A stretch of 64,000 bases of DNA from Phormidium tanganyikae FI6-MK23 (GCA_019359175.1 JAHHHU010000006.1:1-64000); one strand, 5' to 3'. Shown: positions 28,383 to 38,438, counted from the first letter of the stretch. A program made the numbers and translations. The notes: generated by a model from the sequence alone, not told the origin.

Positions 28383-29327
28383 GTGCCGCGCATGGATGTT
28401 TTTGCTCAGTTCGTGCAGTTAGTTGTGAATGGAATCTCTGTGGGGAGCATTATTGCGCTCTCTGCTGTGGGACTGACCCTAACTTATGGGATTCTGCGAT
28501 TATCGAATTTTGCTCACGGCGATTTCATGACAATGGGCGCATATTTTACGCTGTTGTTTAATGCGATCGGGATTAATATCTGGGTGTCGATGTTGCTGTC
28601 TTCGATTTCAACTGTTGGAGTCACTTTGCTCGGTGAGAAATTGCTTTGGTCGCCGATGCGAAAAAAACGCGCCACGGCAACGACGCTGATCATTATCTCG
28701 ATCGGGCTTGCCTTGTTTATTCGCAACGGAATTATTTTAATTTGGGGCGGCGGAAATCAACGATACGATCTTCCTGTACTTCGCGCTCTATCATTCTTCG
28801 GAATCACGATCGCATTTAACAGAATATTGGTGATTCTGTTCGCGATCGCCGCGATCGCTGGATTGCATTACCTGTTGCAAAATACCAAAATTGGGAAAGC
28901 AATGCGGGCAGTTGCAGACGATTTGGATTTGGCGCGAACGACGGGAATTAATGTCGATCGTGTCGTAATCTGGACTTGGGTGATTGCAGGAAGCTTGACG
29001 GCGTTGGGCGGCAGTATGTTGGGATTGGTCGAAGCGGTACGCCCGAATATGGGATGGTTCTTGATTTTGCCGCTGTTCGCGTCCGTGATCTTGGGTGGAA
29101 TTGGTAATCCTTATGGTGCGATCGCGGGTGGATTGGTGATCGGAATCGCGCAGGAAGTTGGAGCCGGACTATCTGATTTGCTCACGCCGTTTGCCTCAAA
29201 TCCGATCGCGGCATTTATCATCAATACGCGCTTATTTACAGCCCAGTACAAACTTGGATTTGCGCTATTGATTATGGTGCTTGTGCTGTTAGTACGTCCG
29301 CAAGGGTTGTTCAAGGGAACGGCTTAG
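28383..29327 (+). CDS. Branched-chain/neutral amino-acid ABC permease (LivH/NatD-like)
   Basis: GLTLTYGILRLSNFAHGDFMTMGAYFTLL...KIGKAMRAVADDLDLARTTGINVDRVVIWTWVIAGSLTALGGSMLGL; likely ATG at 28392. Confidence 0.94.
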   Translation: MPRMDVFAQFVQLVVNGISVGSIIALSAVGLTLTYGILRLSNFAHGDFMTMGAYFTLLFNAIGINIWVSMLLSSISTVGVTLLGEKLLWSPMRKKRATATTLIIISIGLALFIRNGIILIWGGGNQRYDLPVLRALSFFGITIAFNRILVILFAIAAIAGLHYLLQNTKIGKAMRAVADDLDLARTTGINVDRVVIWTWVIAGSLTALGGSMLGLVEAVRPNMGWFLILPLFASVILGGIGNPYGAIAGGLVIGIAQEVGAGLSDLLTPFASNPIAAFIINTRLFTAQYKLGFALLIMVLVLLVRPQGLFKGTA

Positions 29328-29996
29328 AATGAGATCGTGAATACAATCACGAACCTCAAAGAAATCATTCCAAGGAATAAATGGTTTATTTCGTTCTTGT
29401 AAATAGCGTGTGAGTGGTGAACGAGCAAATACGATCGAGGATGCCAAAGCAAGATTAAGATCAGTGATTGAATCTCCGATCGTGATCGATTGATCCGCGT
29501 TATAGTTCGCCATAATTTGCGCCTTTGCAACGATTTCCGTTCCACTTTCATATGCAGAATGGACTTGCAGAAACTGTCCTCTCGTATCGACTTGCATTGC
29601 ATGAATCGCCTGAATTCGATTTCTGAATGGATTTAGCACCGATTCCACCATGCCTTGCAATCCGCCAGAAATCACCACAAAAGGAATATTTTCGGCTTCG
29701 AGAAAGTCAAGAAGTTCTAACAGTCCGGGGCGAATCGGTTGCGATCGCGTAAGTTCAATCATCTCGCTGTATCGAACGGATGGAATCGATTGAATTAATT
29801 GCCGTACTCCGTTGCGTAGTGTCAAACGTTTCGCATAAATTTCTGGAAGTAATCGTTCTGCTAATACGGGTGTAAAGTATTTCAGCATTGCGACAAATGT
29901 TTCCGATTGTGTGATTGTGCCATCAAAATCGCAGAATACAATGCGTTTCATGCTTTTTTCCTTCGCGTTGTTATTTCGATTATTCTCGCAATCCAA
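29289..29996 (-). CDS. MtnX-like HAD-IB phosphatase (likely start near 29951)
   Basis: MKRIVFCDFDGTITQSETFVAMLKYF...PFVVISGGLQGMVESVL...ITIGDSITDLNLA. Confidence 0.9.
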   Translation of the reverse strand: MDCENNRNNNAKEKSMKRIVFCDFDGTITQSETFVAMLKYFTPVLAERLLPEIYAKRLTLRNGVRQLIQSIPSVRYSEMIELTRSQPIRPGLLELLDFLEAENIPFVVISGGLQGMVESVLNPFRNRIQAIHAMQVDTRGQFLQVHSAYESGTEIVAKAQIMANYNADQSITIGDSITDLNLALASSIVFARSPLTRYLQERNKPFIPWNDFFEVRDCIHDLILSRSLEQPLRTY

Positions 29997-30127
29997 TACT
30001 TTTTTATACCGCGTTTTTTGGGTCGATGTTCGCTCACAGACAGCAAATTATTGACTAAAGCTAGAGGTTTCTCATTTCTGCATCTCAGAAACTCAGACTA
30101 TTGGTAAACCCCGTTTGAGAACTGATT

Positions 30128-31102
30128 ATGAATTTCCAAGTTAAACTGCCTCAAGAAGCCCTGAGCCACTTTGCTCATCGTGCGATCGAGAAACATTTTC
30201 GTAAAGCGATGAAGCACGAAGAAGAGGTGCTTGTCGATCGCGCTCCTGAAGCGCTTCATCAAATGCGGGTCGGGTTGCGTCGCCTCAGAACTGCGATTCA
30301 AGTATTTGGATTTGCCGCAGAGTTACCGAAATCGGTAAGTGAAGCAAGAATTCGTAAATTTGCTCAAATTCTCGGAGCGGTGCGCGATTTGGACGTTTTA
30401 CAACTTGAGCTAACCTCACAAGCTGATTTACCAGACACAGAACAAAAGGCACTCAAGCAAGCATTAAAGAAACTGCACCACCAACGATCGCAAGATTTTC
30501 ATCGGTTGCAAAAGACTCTGCAATCACACAAATACGAAGAGTTCAAGCAAAGCATGGAAGATTGGTTAGCTTTGCCGAAATTTGGAGCGATCGCGCAATT
30601 TCCCATTCAAGACGTGCTACCAGATATCCTGCTGCCATTGATCAGCAGCATTCTTTTACATCCTGCATGGCTGATTGGGGCTGAGTTTGAATTCGATCAC
30701 AAGGTCTTTGCGCCGATCACGTCCGAATCGATTCGCGAACAGTTAAAGCAAGATGAACTGCTCCACGATTTACGCAAGCAAATGAAGCGACTGCGCTATC
30801 AAACTGAGCTATTCACTGATTTCTATCGCGAAGCCTACAAAGCGCAGGTTGATGAATTTCGCCAAGTTCAGGAAGTTTTAGGACAGATTCAAGACAGCGT
30901 AGTCCTGCAAAATTTCTTAGATAAATATTTGGATCAATCGATCGAGAAACTCTGCCCGATTTTCTCGAATCAATTCGACCAAAAAAGAACAATCTCCTGG
31001 AAAGAATGGCGATCGCTGCAAGAGAAATATCTAGATTCAGAATTTCGGATTCGTTTACGTCAGCTTGTATTGTTGAACGATCGCCAGCACAACGAAAACT
31101 AG
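30128..31102 (+). CDS. CHAD domain-containing protein
   Basis: APEALHQMRVGLRRLRTAIQVFGF...ILGAVRDLDVLQ...LHDLRKQMKRLRYQTELF. Confidence 0.93.
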   Translation: MNFQVKLPQEALSHFAHRAIEKHFRKAMKHEEEVLVDRAPEALHQMRVGLRRLRTAIQVFGFAAELPKSVSEARIRKFAQILGAVRDLDVLQLELTSQADLPDTEQKALKQALKKLHHQRSQDFHRLQKTLQSHKYEEFKQSMEDWLALPKFGAIAQFPIQDVLPDILLPLISSILLHPAWLIGAEFEFDHKVFAPITSESIREQLKQDELLHDLRKQMKRLRYQTELFTDFYREAYKAQVDEFRQVQEVLGQIQDSVVLQNFLDKYLDQSIEKLCPIFSNQFDQKRTISWKEWRSLQEKYLDSEFRIRLRQLVLLNDRQHNEN

Positions 31103-32346
31103 CGATACATCTGATCCAAGCGCAAAAACGTTTGTAGCAGCACGTTCGTTCCTTGGGCGCATTCCTCCGGCGAAGTGTATTCTTCTTCGGAGTGACTAAT
31201 TCCCGCTTGGCTTGGAATAAAAATCATGCCCATATCTGTAATGCGCCCAACCTCTTGAGCATCGTGCCCCGCACGACTCGGAAGCTGCATCTGCGGCAAA
31301 TCTAGATCCTGACAAACTTGCTCGATCGCAGTCATAATTTCCGGTGCTGCTAAGGTCGGGAGAATGTGCAACGTCTGACGCGTCTCGATTTCGGTTCCGG
31401 TGGAATCTGCGATCGCATCAATTTCCGCTTTCAACTGCTCAACCAATTGTTCTAGATGCGACTGCGATAAATCCCGTAGATCGATTCTCAGATCCACTTC
31501 TCCGGGTACAGTGTTCGTCGCATTCGGGGAAACCGTTAGATAGCCCACAGTTGCGACCTGATCTCCTGGTGTGTCTAAAGCGAGTCGATTTACAGCTAAA
31601 ACAATCTGTGCGCCTGCAACCAAAGCATCTTTTCTCATGTGCATTGGAGTGGTTCCGGCATGGTTTGGGCGACCTTTGATTTTGACCGCAAAACGATACT
31701 GTCCGACGACACCACTGACAACCCCGATCAACAGTTTGGAATGTTCCAAAACGCCACCTTGCTCGACGTGCAGTTCGACAAATGCAGCGATGTCATCCCG
31801 TTTCGCGGTCGCAATCTTCGACCAATCACCGCCGACTTTGGTTAAACAGGTGTGAATCGGTGTCCCATCCAAGCGGACATAGTAAGCCGGATCTTCATGC
31901 ACTTCACCCGCGATCGCTTTACTTCCAATCACCGATCGTTCTTCGTCGCTGAAGACGATGACTTCGATCGAGTGATCCAATCGAATGTTATTTTCTCGCA
32001 GTGTCCGAACCACTTCGATCCCTGCGAGTACCCCTAAACAGCCATCAAACGCGCCTGCAACTGGAACCGTATCAATGTGTGATCCCGTTGCTAACACAGG
32101 AGCATTCTCGAACCTACCTGCATAACGTCCGATCACATTTCCAGCAGCATCGATTCTAGTCGTCATGCCCGCATCTTCCATCCAAGCTTGAACCTGTTGC
32201 CGCGCTTGCAAATCAGCATCAGTAAAAGCGATTCGACAGACTCCGCCATTTTTGAGTCTGCCGATCGAGGCAAGGTCAGCAATACTGCGATTTAAACGAT
32301 CTCGGTTGATTGCTAAACGGACTGTAGATAAGGGGGTCATTGTCAT
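31099..32346 (-). CDS. allC: Zn-dependent amidohydrolase, allantoate amidohydrolase / N-carbamoyl-amino acid hydrolase family
   Basis: ATGSHIDTVPVAGAFDGCLGVLAGIEVVRTLREN...FSDEERSVIGSKAIAG...AGHDAQEVGRITDMGMIFIPSQAGISHSEEEYTS; AllC assignment uses purine-cluster context. Confidence 0.88.
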   Translation of the reverse strand: MTMTPLSTVRLAINRDRLNRSIADLASIGRLKNGGVCRIAFTDADLQARQQVQAWMEDAGMTTRIDAAGNVIGRYAGRFENAPVLATGSHIDTVPVAGAFDGCLGVLAGIEVVRTLRENNIRLDHSIEVIVFSDEERSVIGSKAIAGEVHEDPAYYVRLDGTPIHTCLTKVGGDWSKIATAKRDDIAAFVELHVEQGGVLEHSKLLIGVVSGVVGQYRFAVKIKGRPNHAGTTPMHMRKDALVAGAQIVLAVNRLALDTPGDQVATVGYLTVSPNATNTVPGEVDLRIDLRDLSQSHLEQLVEQLKAEIDAIADSTGTEIETRQTLHILPTLAAPEIMTAIEQVCQDLDLPQMQLPSRAGHDAQEVGRITDMGMIFIPSQAGISHSEEEYTSPEECAQGTNVLLQTFLRLDQMYR

Positions 32347-32843
32347 GCTGGCACCTGTTGTAAAAGTCGAAAGTAAGCAATTTGGGAAATTTCTGCGATC
32401 GCTTGTCGCATTTCGGTCGGTTGGGAATGCTGGAGCCGGGTTTCAAACGCTTTTAGAATGCTGGTTTTCGTATGATTCTTCACCGCAACGATGAAAGGAA
32501 ACCCAAACTGCGATTTGTATTGCTCATTCAATCGGTGAAAGCGATCGTATTCTTCAGCAGTCAAGCGATCGAGTCCGGCTCCGGCTTGCTCTTGCACAGA
32601 GGCTTCCGCCATTTTTGCTTTACTGCCGAGATCCGGATGGGCACGAATCAAGGCTAACTGTTGCTCATCGCTCATCGAATTGACGACCGTGAGCATTTTC
32701 TGATGGAGATCGTCCACATCCGCAAAGGGTCGCTTCTCCCACGCTTGTGATGCGATCGTGGGAGTCTGCTCAAAAATTCCGCTAAGTGCTTCGGTAAAGG
32801 CGGATTGTTCCATCTGATTGAGTTCAGTCAACGAATGAGGCAT
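32343..32843 (-). CDS. uraD: 2-oxo-4-hydroxy-4-carboxy-5-ureidoimidazoline (OHCU) decarboxylase
   Basis: SGIFEQTPTIASQAWEKRPFADVDDLHQKMLTVV...IRAHPDLGSKAKMAEASVQEQAGAGLDRLTAEEYDRFHRLNEQYKSQFGFPFIVAVKNHTKTSIL. Confidence 0.96.
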   Translation of the reverse strand: MPHSLTELNQMEQSAFTEALSGIFEQTPTIASQAWEKRPFADVDDLHQKMLTVVNSMSDEQQLALIRAHPDLGSKAKMAEASVQEQAGAGLDRLTAEEYDRFHRLNEQYKSQFGFPFIVAVKNHTKTSILKAFETRLQHSQPTEMRQAIAEISQIAYFRLLQQVPA

Positions 32844-34003
32844 TAGTGCAACGGCCCTGTCAAAATAGTTTTCGCGATCGCGCCTGTAACATCACTCGGC
32901 GATTCTTGCCGGAGTTGGTCGTACCATTGAGCGGTGATTTTAGGATCTTTGCCGTGAATGACTTCGGCACGATTTCGGGCTTTTTCAACGATCGAGCGGG
33001 TGCGATCTTTCCGCGCTTTTTCGTATCGCGTCAGAGCATCCTCAACGCCAATGTTCGTCGTGACTAAAAAATGATTCAGCATATAGACATCTTCAAGCGC
33101 TTGACAGCCTCCTTGACCGAGATCGGGACAGGTGGCATGAGCCGCATCGCCTAAGAGTGCCACTCGTCCGCGCACCATTCGATCGACTGGGCCCACATCT
33201 GAGATTTCCAAACGATTTGTCTTTTCGGGATCAATTCGTTGAATCAAGGTTTGAACCGGATCAGCCCAACCTTTGAAGTGTTCTGCTAACTCAGAGCGAA
33301 TCAGATCAGGAGGCGCAGTGGTTCCGATCGGAAGCGGCACATCGAAAAAGAAGTACAGCCGATTTTCACCCACAGGCATCATCGAAGCGCGTTGATGATT
33401 GCCGACGTAGATCGTCCAAGTATTTGGCGGGGTAATGGCTTCATCCGCGTCAACCAGCCCATTCCAGTTGACATAATCGCGGTAGGTCGGCTGCACTTTA
33501 TGTTCAAGGACATATTCTCGTAAGGTCGATCGCACTCCATCGGCTGCAATCACCAAATCTCCTGTCGCTTCATGTCCGTTTTCAAACTTTGCCGTAACTT
33601 GTTCGCCATGTTCTTCTACTGCAACACAGCGATATCCGAGATTCACCGTTCCCCCAAACCCCTCAAGCAACATGGCTTGCAGGTCTGCCCGCGCGACTGG
33701 ATAAGGGCGCTGTCCCACTTCGTCGATCAACGGCTGAAGCTGAATGTGGTTCATCACTTCGCCTTGGGTGCTGAGGTACTGCATATAGTCCATCTGACCT
33801 CCGATCGCGGCAATCTTTTCGCCCAGTCCAAAGCGATTGAGAACTTTCACGCCATTCGACCACAGCGAAATCCCTGCACCACGCGGACGAAGCTCCTGTG
33901 CCCGTTCGTAAACTTCCACTTCGTAACCAGACTGAGAAAGCGCGATCGCGGCTGTCAATCCTCCAATTCCCGCGCCGATGATGACGACTTTTAAGCGATA
34001 CAT
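32843..34003 (-). CDS. hpxO: FAD-dependent urate hydroxylase
   Basis: VVIGAGIGGLTAAIALSQSGYEVEVYERAQELRPRGAGISLWSNGVKVLNRFGLGEKI...VALLGDAAHATCPDLGQGGCQALEDV. Confidence 0.93.
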   Translation of the reverse strand: MYRLKVVIIGAGIGGLTAAIALSQSGYEVEVYERAQELRPRGAGISLWSNGVKVLNRFGLGEKIAAIGGQMDYMQYLSTQGEVMNHIQLQPLIDEVGQRPYPVARADLQAMLLEGFGGTVNLGYRCVAVEEHGEQVTAKFENGHEATGDLVIAADGVRSTLREYVLEHKVQPTYRDYVNWNGLVDADEAITPPNTWTIYVGNHQRASMMPVGENRLYFFFDVPLPIGTTAPPDLIRSELAEHFKGWADPVQTLIQRIDPEKTNRLEISDVGPVDRMVRGRVALLGDAAHATCPDLGQGGCQALEDVYMLNHFLVTTNIGVEDALTRYEKARKDRTRSIVEKARNRAEVIHGKDPKITAQWYDQLRQESPSDVTGAIAKTILTGPLH

Positions 34004-34083
34004 ATCTATTTCCCCTAGAGACTGAGCGGATTTTATCCTTGACTTCAGCGACGCGAATTGCTTCTAGCTATGGATTTTCACCT

Positions 34084-34118
34084 CTTGATTGTTACAGAGA
34101 TCAAGCATACTGTATACA
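34084..34118. promoter_or_regulatory. Clustered operator-like palindromes in the divergent hpxO/GGCT-xdh intergenic region
   Basis: CTTGAT-N10-ATCAAG (34084-34105) followed by TGTATACA (34111-34118). Confidence 0.45.
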
Positions 34119-34272
34119 ATTAGATCTGACATTCGGCATTGAGAAAGATCTATTTTTTCGATCGAGGGTTGGTAACACAACGCTGCCAGAATGGAGAGTT
34201 GCTCACTTGAATCGATCCGGTTGGATCGTTCCTCTAAAAGTTCTATAACATTACACAAGGAGTGTTGGTATC

Positions 34273-34686
34273 GTGACGAGCAAAGTGACCCCCGGAAATC
34301 GGCGTGTATTTATTTGTGGGTCTGCCCTACGTGGACAGCCCGATCACCAAAATCTCAAAGGTGCGGAATTTGTCCAGTCTGCGGCGACTCAGCTCCGCTA
34401 TCGGCTGCACGTTGCCGGAGAAGACTGGCATCCCGCCATTCATGAGGTGGAATCGGGCGGAATTTCCATTCCCGGAGAAGTGTACGAAATGACACAAGAG
34501 CAGTTCGACTACCTTGCGGCAAATGAACCCCCAAATATGTATCCAGCCGATGTGCATTTGGACAATGGCGAGGTTGTGACCGCTTTCTTGTATCCCAAAG
34601 CACTGATCGATCAGCACAATTTGCCCGACATTTCTAATACTTACGGCGGTTGGGCAGCTTACAAAGCGAGAGTTGCCAAAGTTTAA
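34273..34686 (+). CDS. Gamma-glutamylcyclotransferase-fold protein resembling the allophanate hydrolase C-terminal domain
   Basis: VFICGSALRGQPDHQNLKGAEFVQSA...IPGEVYEMTQEQFDYLAANEPPNMYPADVHLDNGEVVTAFLYP; standalone, directly upstream of xdhA. Confidence 0.82.
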   Translation: MTSKVTPGNRRVFICGSALRGQPDHQNLKGAEFVQSAATQLRYRLHVAGEDWHPAIHEVESGGISIPGEVYEMTQEQFDYLAANEPPNMYPADVHLDNGEVVTAFLYPKALIDQHNLPDISNTYGGWAAYKARVAKV

Positions 34687-34701
34687 CTTAACTAAATTCT
34701 C

Positions 34702-36117
34702 ATGATGACTCAGGCGTTCGAGAATCGATTGTTTCTCACTCTCAACGGCGATCGCATTTCCCTTAAAAACGTTTCGCCTTCGATGACTCTGCTGCAATAT
34801 CTCCAGCAATCCCGACGCACCGGAACCAAAGAAGGCTGTGGGGACGGGGATTGTGGAGCTTGTACAGTCGCGATCGTCGGTCGTGATCCAGCAGGAAATC
34901 CGACCTATCAAGCAGTGAATAGTTGTTTGATTCCGTTAGGTGCGATCGCGGGTCGAGAAATCGTCACCGTGGAGGGAATCGCGAACGGGAAACTGCACCC
35001 AGTTCAAGCTGCAATGGTTGAAACGGGTGGTTCGCAGTGCGGTTACTGTACGCCTGGTTTCATCATGAGCTTATTTGCCGATTACTACACAGGCAACGTT
35101 GACGATTATTCGGTTGAAGGGAATTTGTGCCGTTGTACGGGCTATATTCCGATTCGACGAGCCGCGCAATTGGTGACGAACGCTCAACCTTCGGATCAGT
35201 TCTCAGAGCAGTTAAAGCAGGCGAATTTAGTTCTAAATTCAGTGACATACAGGAATGATGAGCAACAGTTCTACCGCCCCACACAACTATCGGAAGCTTT
35301 GGAACTATTGCAACAGCATCCCGATGCAACATTAGTCGCAGGTGCAACGGATTTAGGCTTAGAAATGAGCCATTATCGTCAAACATTCCCAATTTTAATT
35401 TCGATCGAAGGAGTGACGGAACTTCAGCACATCGAACAAACGATCGATCTCGTCACAATCGGGGCAGCCGTTCCACTCCATACGATCGAATCAAACCTAC
35501 ACGGCGTTTTCCCCAACCTCGATGAAATGCTGCATTGGTTTGCAGCGCGGCAAGTCAGAAATCGAGCCACGATCGGCGGCAATATTGGAACCGCTTCCCC
35601 GATCGGTGATTTGCCTCCGGTATTGTTGTCACTCGATGCGGAATTGACGATCGCAAATTTAACCGGAACGAGAACGATTCCATTGATCGATTTTTTCAAG
35701 GGCTATCGTCAAACTGATCTCAAACTCGGTGAAATTATTGTTTCAGTTACGATTTCAAAAAGTATTTCTGAAAATGCTGTCCAACGTTTAGCTCAATCTT
35801 ACAAAATCGGAAAACGCGGAACCGATGACATTAGCATTGTCGCTGCGGCTTTCGTGATTGATCTCGATTCTGATAACAATATTATTCATGCTCGGTTGGG
35901 ATATGGCGGCGTTGCGGCAACTCCAGTCAGAGCGATCGCAGTCGAAAACACGCTCATCGGTCAGCCTTGGACAATGGCGACGATTCAACAAGTCAAACCG
36001 CTTTTAAGAGAAGCCTTTACACCGCTTACAGACTTGCGCGGCAGTGCCGATTATCGAAAACTCTTAGTTGCAAATTTGTTTGAGAAATTTTTTGTAGAAA
36101 TGGAGGGCGAATCATGA
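34702..36117 (+). CDS. xdhA: Xanthine dehydrogenase, FeS/FAD subunit
   Basis: GTKEGCGDGDCGACTVAIVG, GGSQCGYCTPGFIMSLFADYY, EGNLCRCTGYIPI and FAD motif LVAGATDLGLEMS / IGGNIGTASPIGDLPP. Confidence 0.97.
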   Translation: MMTQAFENRLFLTLNGDRISLKNVSPSMTLLQYLQQSRRTGTKEGCGDGDCGACTVAIVGRDPAGNPTYQAVNSCLIPLGAIAGREIVTVEGIANGKLHPVQAAMVETGGSQCGYCTPGFIMSLFADYYTGNVDDYSVEGNLCRCTGYIPIRRAAQLVTNAQPSDQFSEQLKQANLVLNSVTYRNDEQQFYRPTQLSEALELLQQHPDATLVAGATDLGLEMSHYRQTFPILISIEGVTELQHIEQTIDLVTIGAAVPLHTIESNLHGVFPNLDEMLHWFAARQVRNRATIGGNIGTASPIGDLPPVLLSLDAELTIANLTGTRTIPLIDFFKGYRQTDLKLGEIIVSVTISKSISENAVQRLAQSYKIGKRGTDDISIVAAAFVIDLDSDNNIIHARLGYGGVAATPVRAIAVENTLIGQPWTMATIQQVKPLLREAFTPLTDLRGSADYRKLLVANLFEKFFVEMEGES

Positions 36118-38438
36118 GTGTTGGCAAACAGCGATCGCACGAAAGCGCAGAACTCCACGTCACCGGAAAAGCCATCTACACCGATGAGCAGCGCCTACCT
36201 GCGGGAATGCTTTCTGTTTATCCGGTAATGGCTCCTCACGCCAAAGCAAAGATTCTCAAAATCGATCACTCTGCCGCATCGGAAGTCGAAGGCTTTGTCA
36301 CAGTAATTACTGCTGATGATGTTCCCGGTGTGAACAATACAGGCGTAATTGTTCATGATGAAATTCTCTTACCTACAGAAGAAATTAGTTACTGGGGTCA
36401 AGCGGTTGTTTGGGCAGTTGGAGAAACCGAAGATGCAGCCCGACAAGCGGCTTCTAAGATCAAAATCGACTACGAATCGATCGAACCGATTTTGAGCATC
36501 AAAGACGCGATCGCAAAAGATAGCTTTCACTCAAAACTTCCATCGATCAAACGCGGTGATTCACAAAACGCCCTTTCAACTTCCGCCTTCACACTCAGCG
36601 GCGAAGTTTCGATGAATGGACAAGATCACTTTTATCTTGAAACCCAAGCGAGTTGGGTTATTCCAGACGGTGAAGGTAACTATCAAATCTATTCTTCAAC
36701 GCAGCACCCAACTGAGACGCAAATCATCATCGGTCGTGTCTTAAATCTGCCATCCAATCAAGTCACAGTCACTTGTATTCGCATGGGTGGCGGATTCGGT
36801 GGAAAAGAATCTCAGGCAAATCCATACGCCGCGATCGCTGCCATTGCCGCTCATAAAACAGGTCGCCCCGTGCGCGTGAAACTCAAGCGATCGCATGACA
36901 TGACACTAACCGGAAAACGTCACGGTTTCCTCGGAACTTACCAAGTCGGCTTTACCGAAACCGGGAAAATCACAGCGATCGATGTGGATCTCTATGCCGA
37001 TGGCGGTTGGAGCTTAGATCTCTCGCCGCCTGTGTTGCTACGCGCGATGCTGCACGTCGATAACGCTTACTACATTCCGAATCTCGAAGTTCGAGGCGCG
37101 ATCGCCAATACCAATAAAGTCTCAAACACCGCTTATCGAGGCTTCGGCGGGCCTCAAGGCATGGTCGTGATCGAAGAGATTGTCGATCGCATTGCCCGCA
37201 CTCTAAATCTCGCCCCCGAACTCGTCCGAGAACGCAATTTCTACCACGGTTCCGGCGAAACGAACACCACACACTACGGTCAAGAAATCTTTGATAACCG
37301 ACTCGATCGCGTCTGGAGCGAAGTACAGGAAAAATCCAACTTCTCAGAGCGGAAATATGCGATCGCCCAATTCAATCAATCTCACCGCTACAAGAAGCGC
37401 GGACTCGCAATCACTCCAGTAAAATTCGGCATCTCCTTTAACAAAACCCAATACAATCAAGCAGGCGCACTGGTTCACATCTACACCGATGGCAGCATCC
37501 AACTCAACCACGGCGGAACCGAAATGGGTCAAGGGTTACATACCAAAATGCTTCAGGTTGCAGCAAAAACTTTGGGCGTGAATCTCGATCGCATCCGCAT
37601 GATGCACACCAGCACCGACAAAGTTCCCAACACTTCCGCAACTGCAGCTTCAAGTGGTGCCGATCTCAACGGTCAAGCGGTGAGAAATGCTTGTGAAACC
37701 TTAAAAGCTCGAATTGCGATCGTTGCCGCACAGTTACTCGAACTCGATACACCCAGCGATTTGGTATTCGAGGACGATTGGATCTACTGCCGAACTTATC
37801 CGAGTGCCCGAATCGAATTTGACACCGTAGTCAAAGAAGCTTACGGCTACCGCGTTTCACTCTCAGCCACCGGATACTATCGAACTCCAAATCTCTCTTG
37901 GGATGCCGAAACCGGGAAAGGTAGACCGTTCTACTACTTCTCCTATGGTGCAGCAGTCAGCGAAGTCGAAGTCGATGGCTTAACTGGAATGTTCAAACTA
38001 CGCCAAGTCGATATCGTGCATGATGTCGGAGAATCACTAAATCCATTAGTCGATCGAGGCCAAATCGAAGGCGGCTTCGTTCAAGGAATGGGCTGGCTCA
38101 CAATGGAAGAACTAGTCTGGGATGCTCAAGGACGACTCCGCACCGATGCCCCCAGTACTTACAAAATTCCAACCATCTGCGAAGTTCCTGAAGCTTTCAC
38201 GGTTCATCTATTACAGCGAGCCGCACAAGACGGTGTGATCTACGGCAGCAAAGCAGTCGGAGAACCACCGTTCATGTTAGCGATGTCAGTTCGAGAAGCG
38301 ATTCGATCCGCGATCGCAGCATTTGGTCAAGTCGGTTCCATGCCGCTTCCTTCTCCCGCGACTCCTGAAACGATCCTCTGGGCGATCGAGCAAGTCCGCG
38401 CACGCTCCATTCAACCCGCACTCAGCGAAGTGCATTAA
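36114..38438 (+). CDS. xdhB: Xanthine dehydrogenase, molybdopterin-binding subunit
   Basis: RMGGGFGGKESQANPYAA, TAYRGFGGPQGMVVIE, HGGTEMGQGLHTKM, GSKAVGEPPFMLAMSVREAI. Confidence 0.97.
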   Translation: MSVGKQRSHESAELHVTGKAIYTDEQRLPAGMLSVYPVMAPHAKAKILKIDHSAASEVEGFVTVITADDVPGVNNTGVIVHDEILLPTEEISYWGQAVVWAVGETEDAARQAASKIKIDYESIEPILSIKDAIAKDSFHSKLPSIKRGDSQNALSTSAFTLSGEVSMNGQDHFYLETQASWVIPDGEGNYQIYSSTQHPTETQIIIGRVLNLPSNQVTVTCIRMGGGFGGKESQANPYAAIAAIAAHKTGRPVRVKLKRSHDMTLTGKRHGFLGTYQVGFTETGKITAIDVDLYADGGWSLDLSPPVLLRAMLHVDNAYYIPNLEVRGAIANTNKVSNTAYRGFGGPQGMVVIEEIVDRIARTLNLAPELVRERNFYHGSGETNTTHYGQEIFDNRLDRVWSEVQEKSNFSERKYAIAQFNQSHRYKKRGLAITPVKFGISFNKTQYNQAGALVHIYTDGSIQLNHGGTEMGQGLHTKMLQVAAKTLGVNLDRIRMMHTSTDKVPNTSATAASSGADLNGQAVRNACETLKARIAIVAAQLLELDTPSDLVFEDDWIYCRTYPSARIEFDTVVKEAYGYRVSLSATGYYRTPNLSWDAETGKGRPFYYFSYGAAVSEVEVDGLTGMFKLRQVDIVHDVGESLNPLVDRGQIEGGFVQGMGWLTMEELVWDAQGRLRTDAPSTYKIPTICEVPEAFTVHLLQRAAQDGVIYGSKAVGEPPFMLAMSVREAIRSAIAAFGQVGSMPLPSPATPETILWAIEQVRARSIQPALSEVH

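Noticed and set aside
36970-37272. 100-aa Arg-rich ORF antisense to xdhB
   Set aside because: Mirror of conserved molybdopterin-domain codons; composition typical of a shadow ORF.
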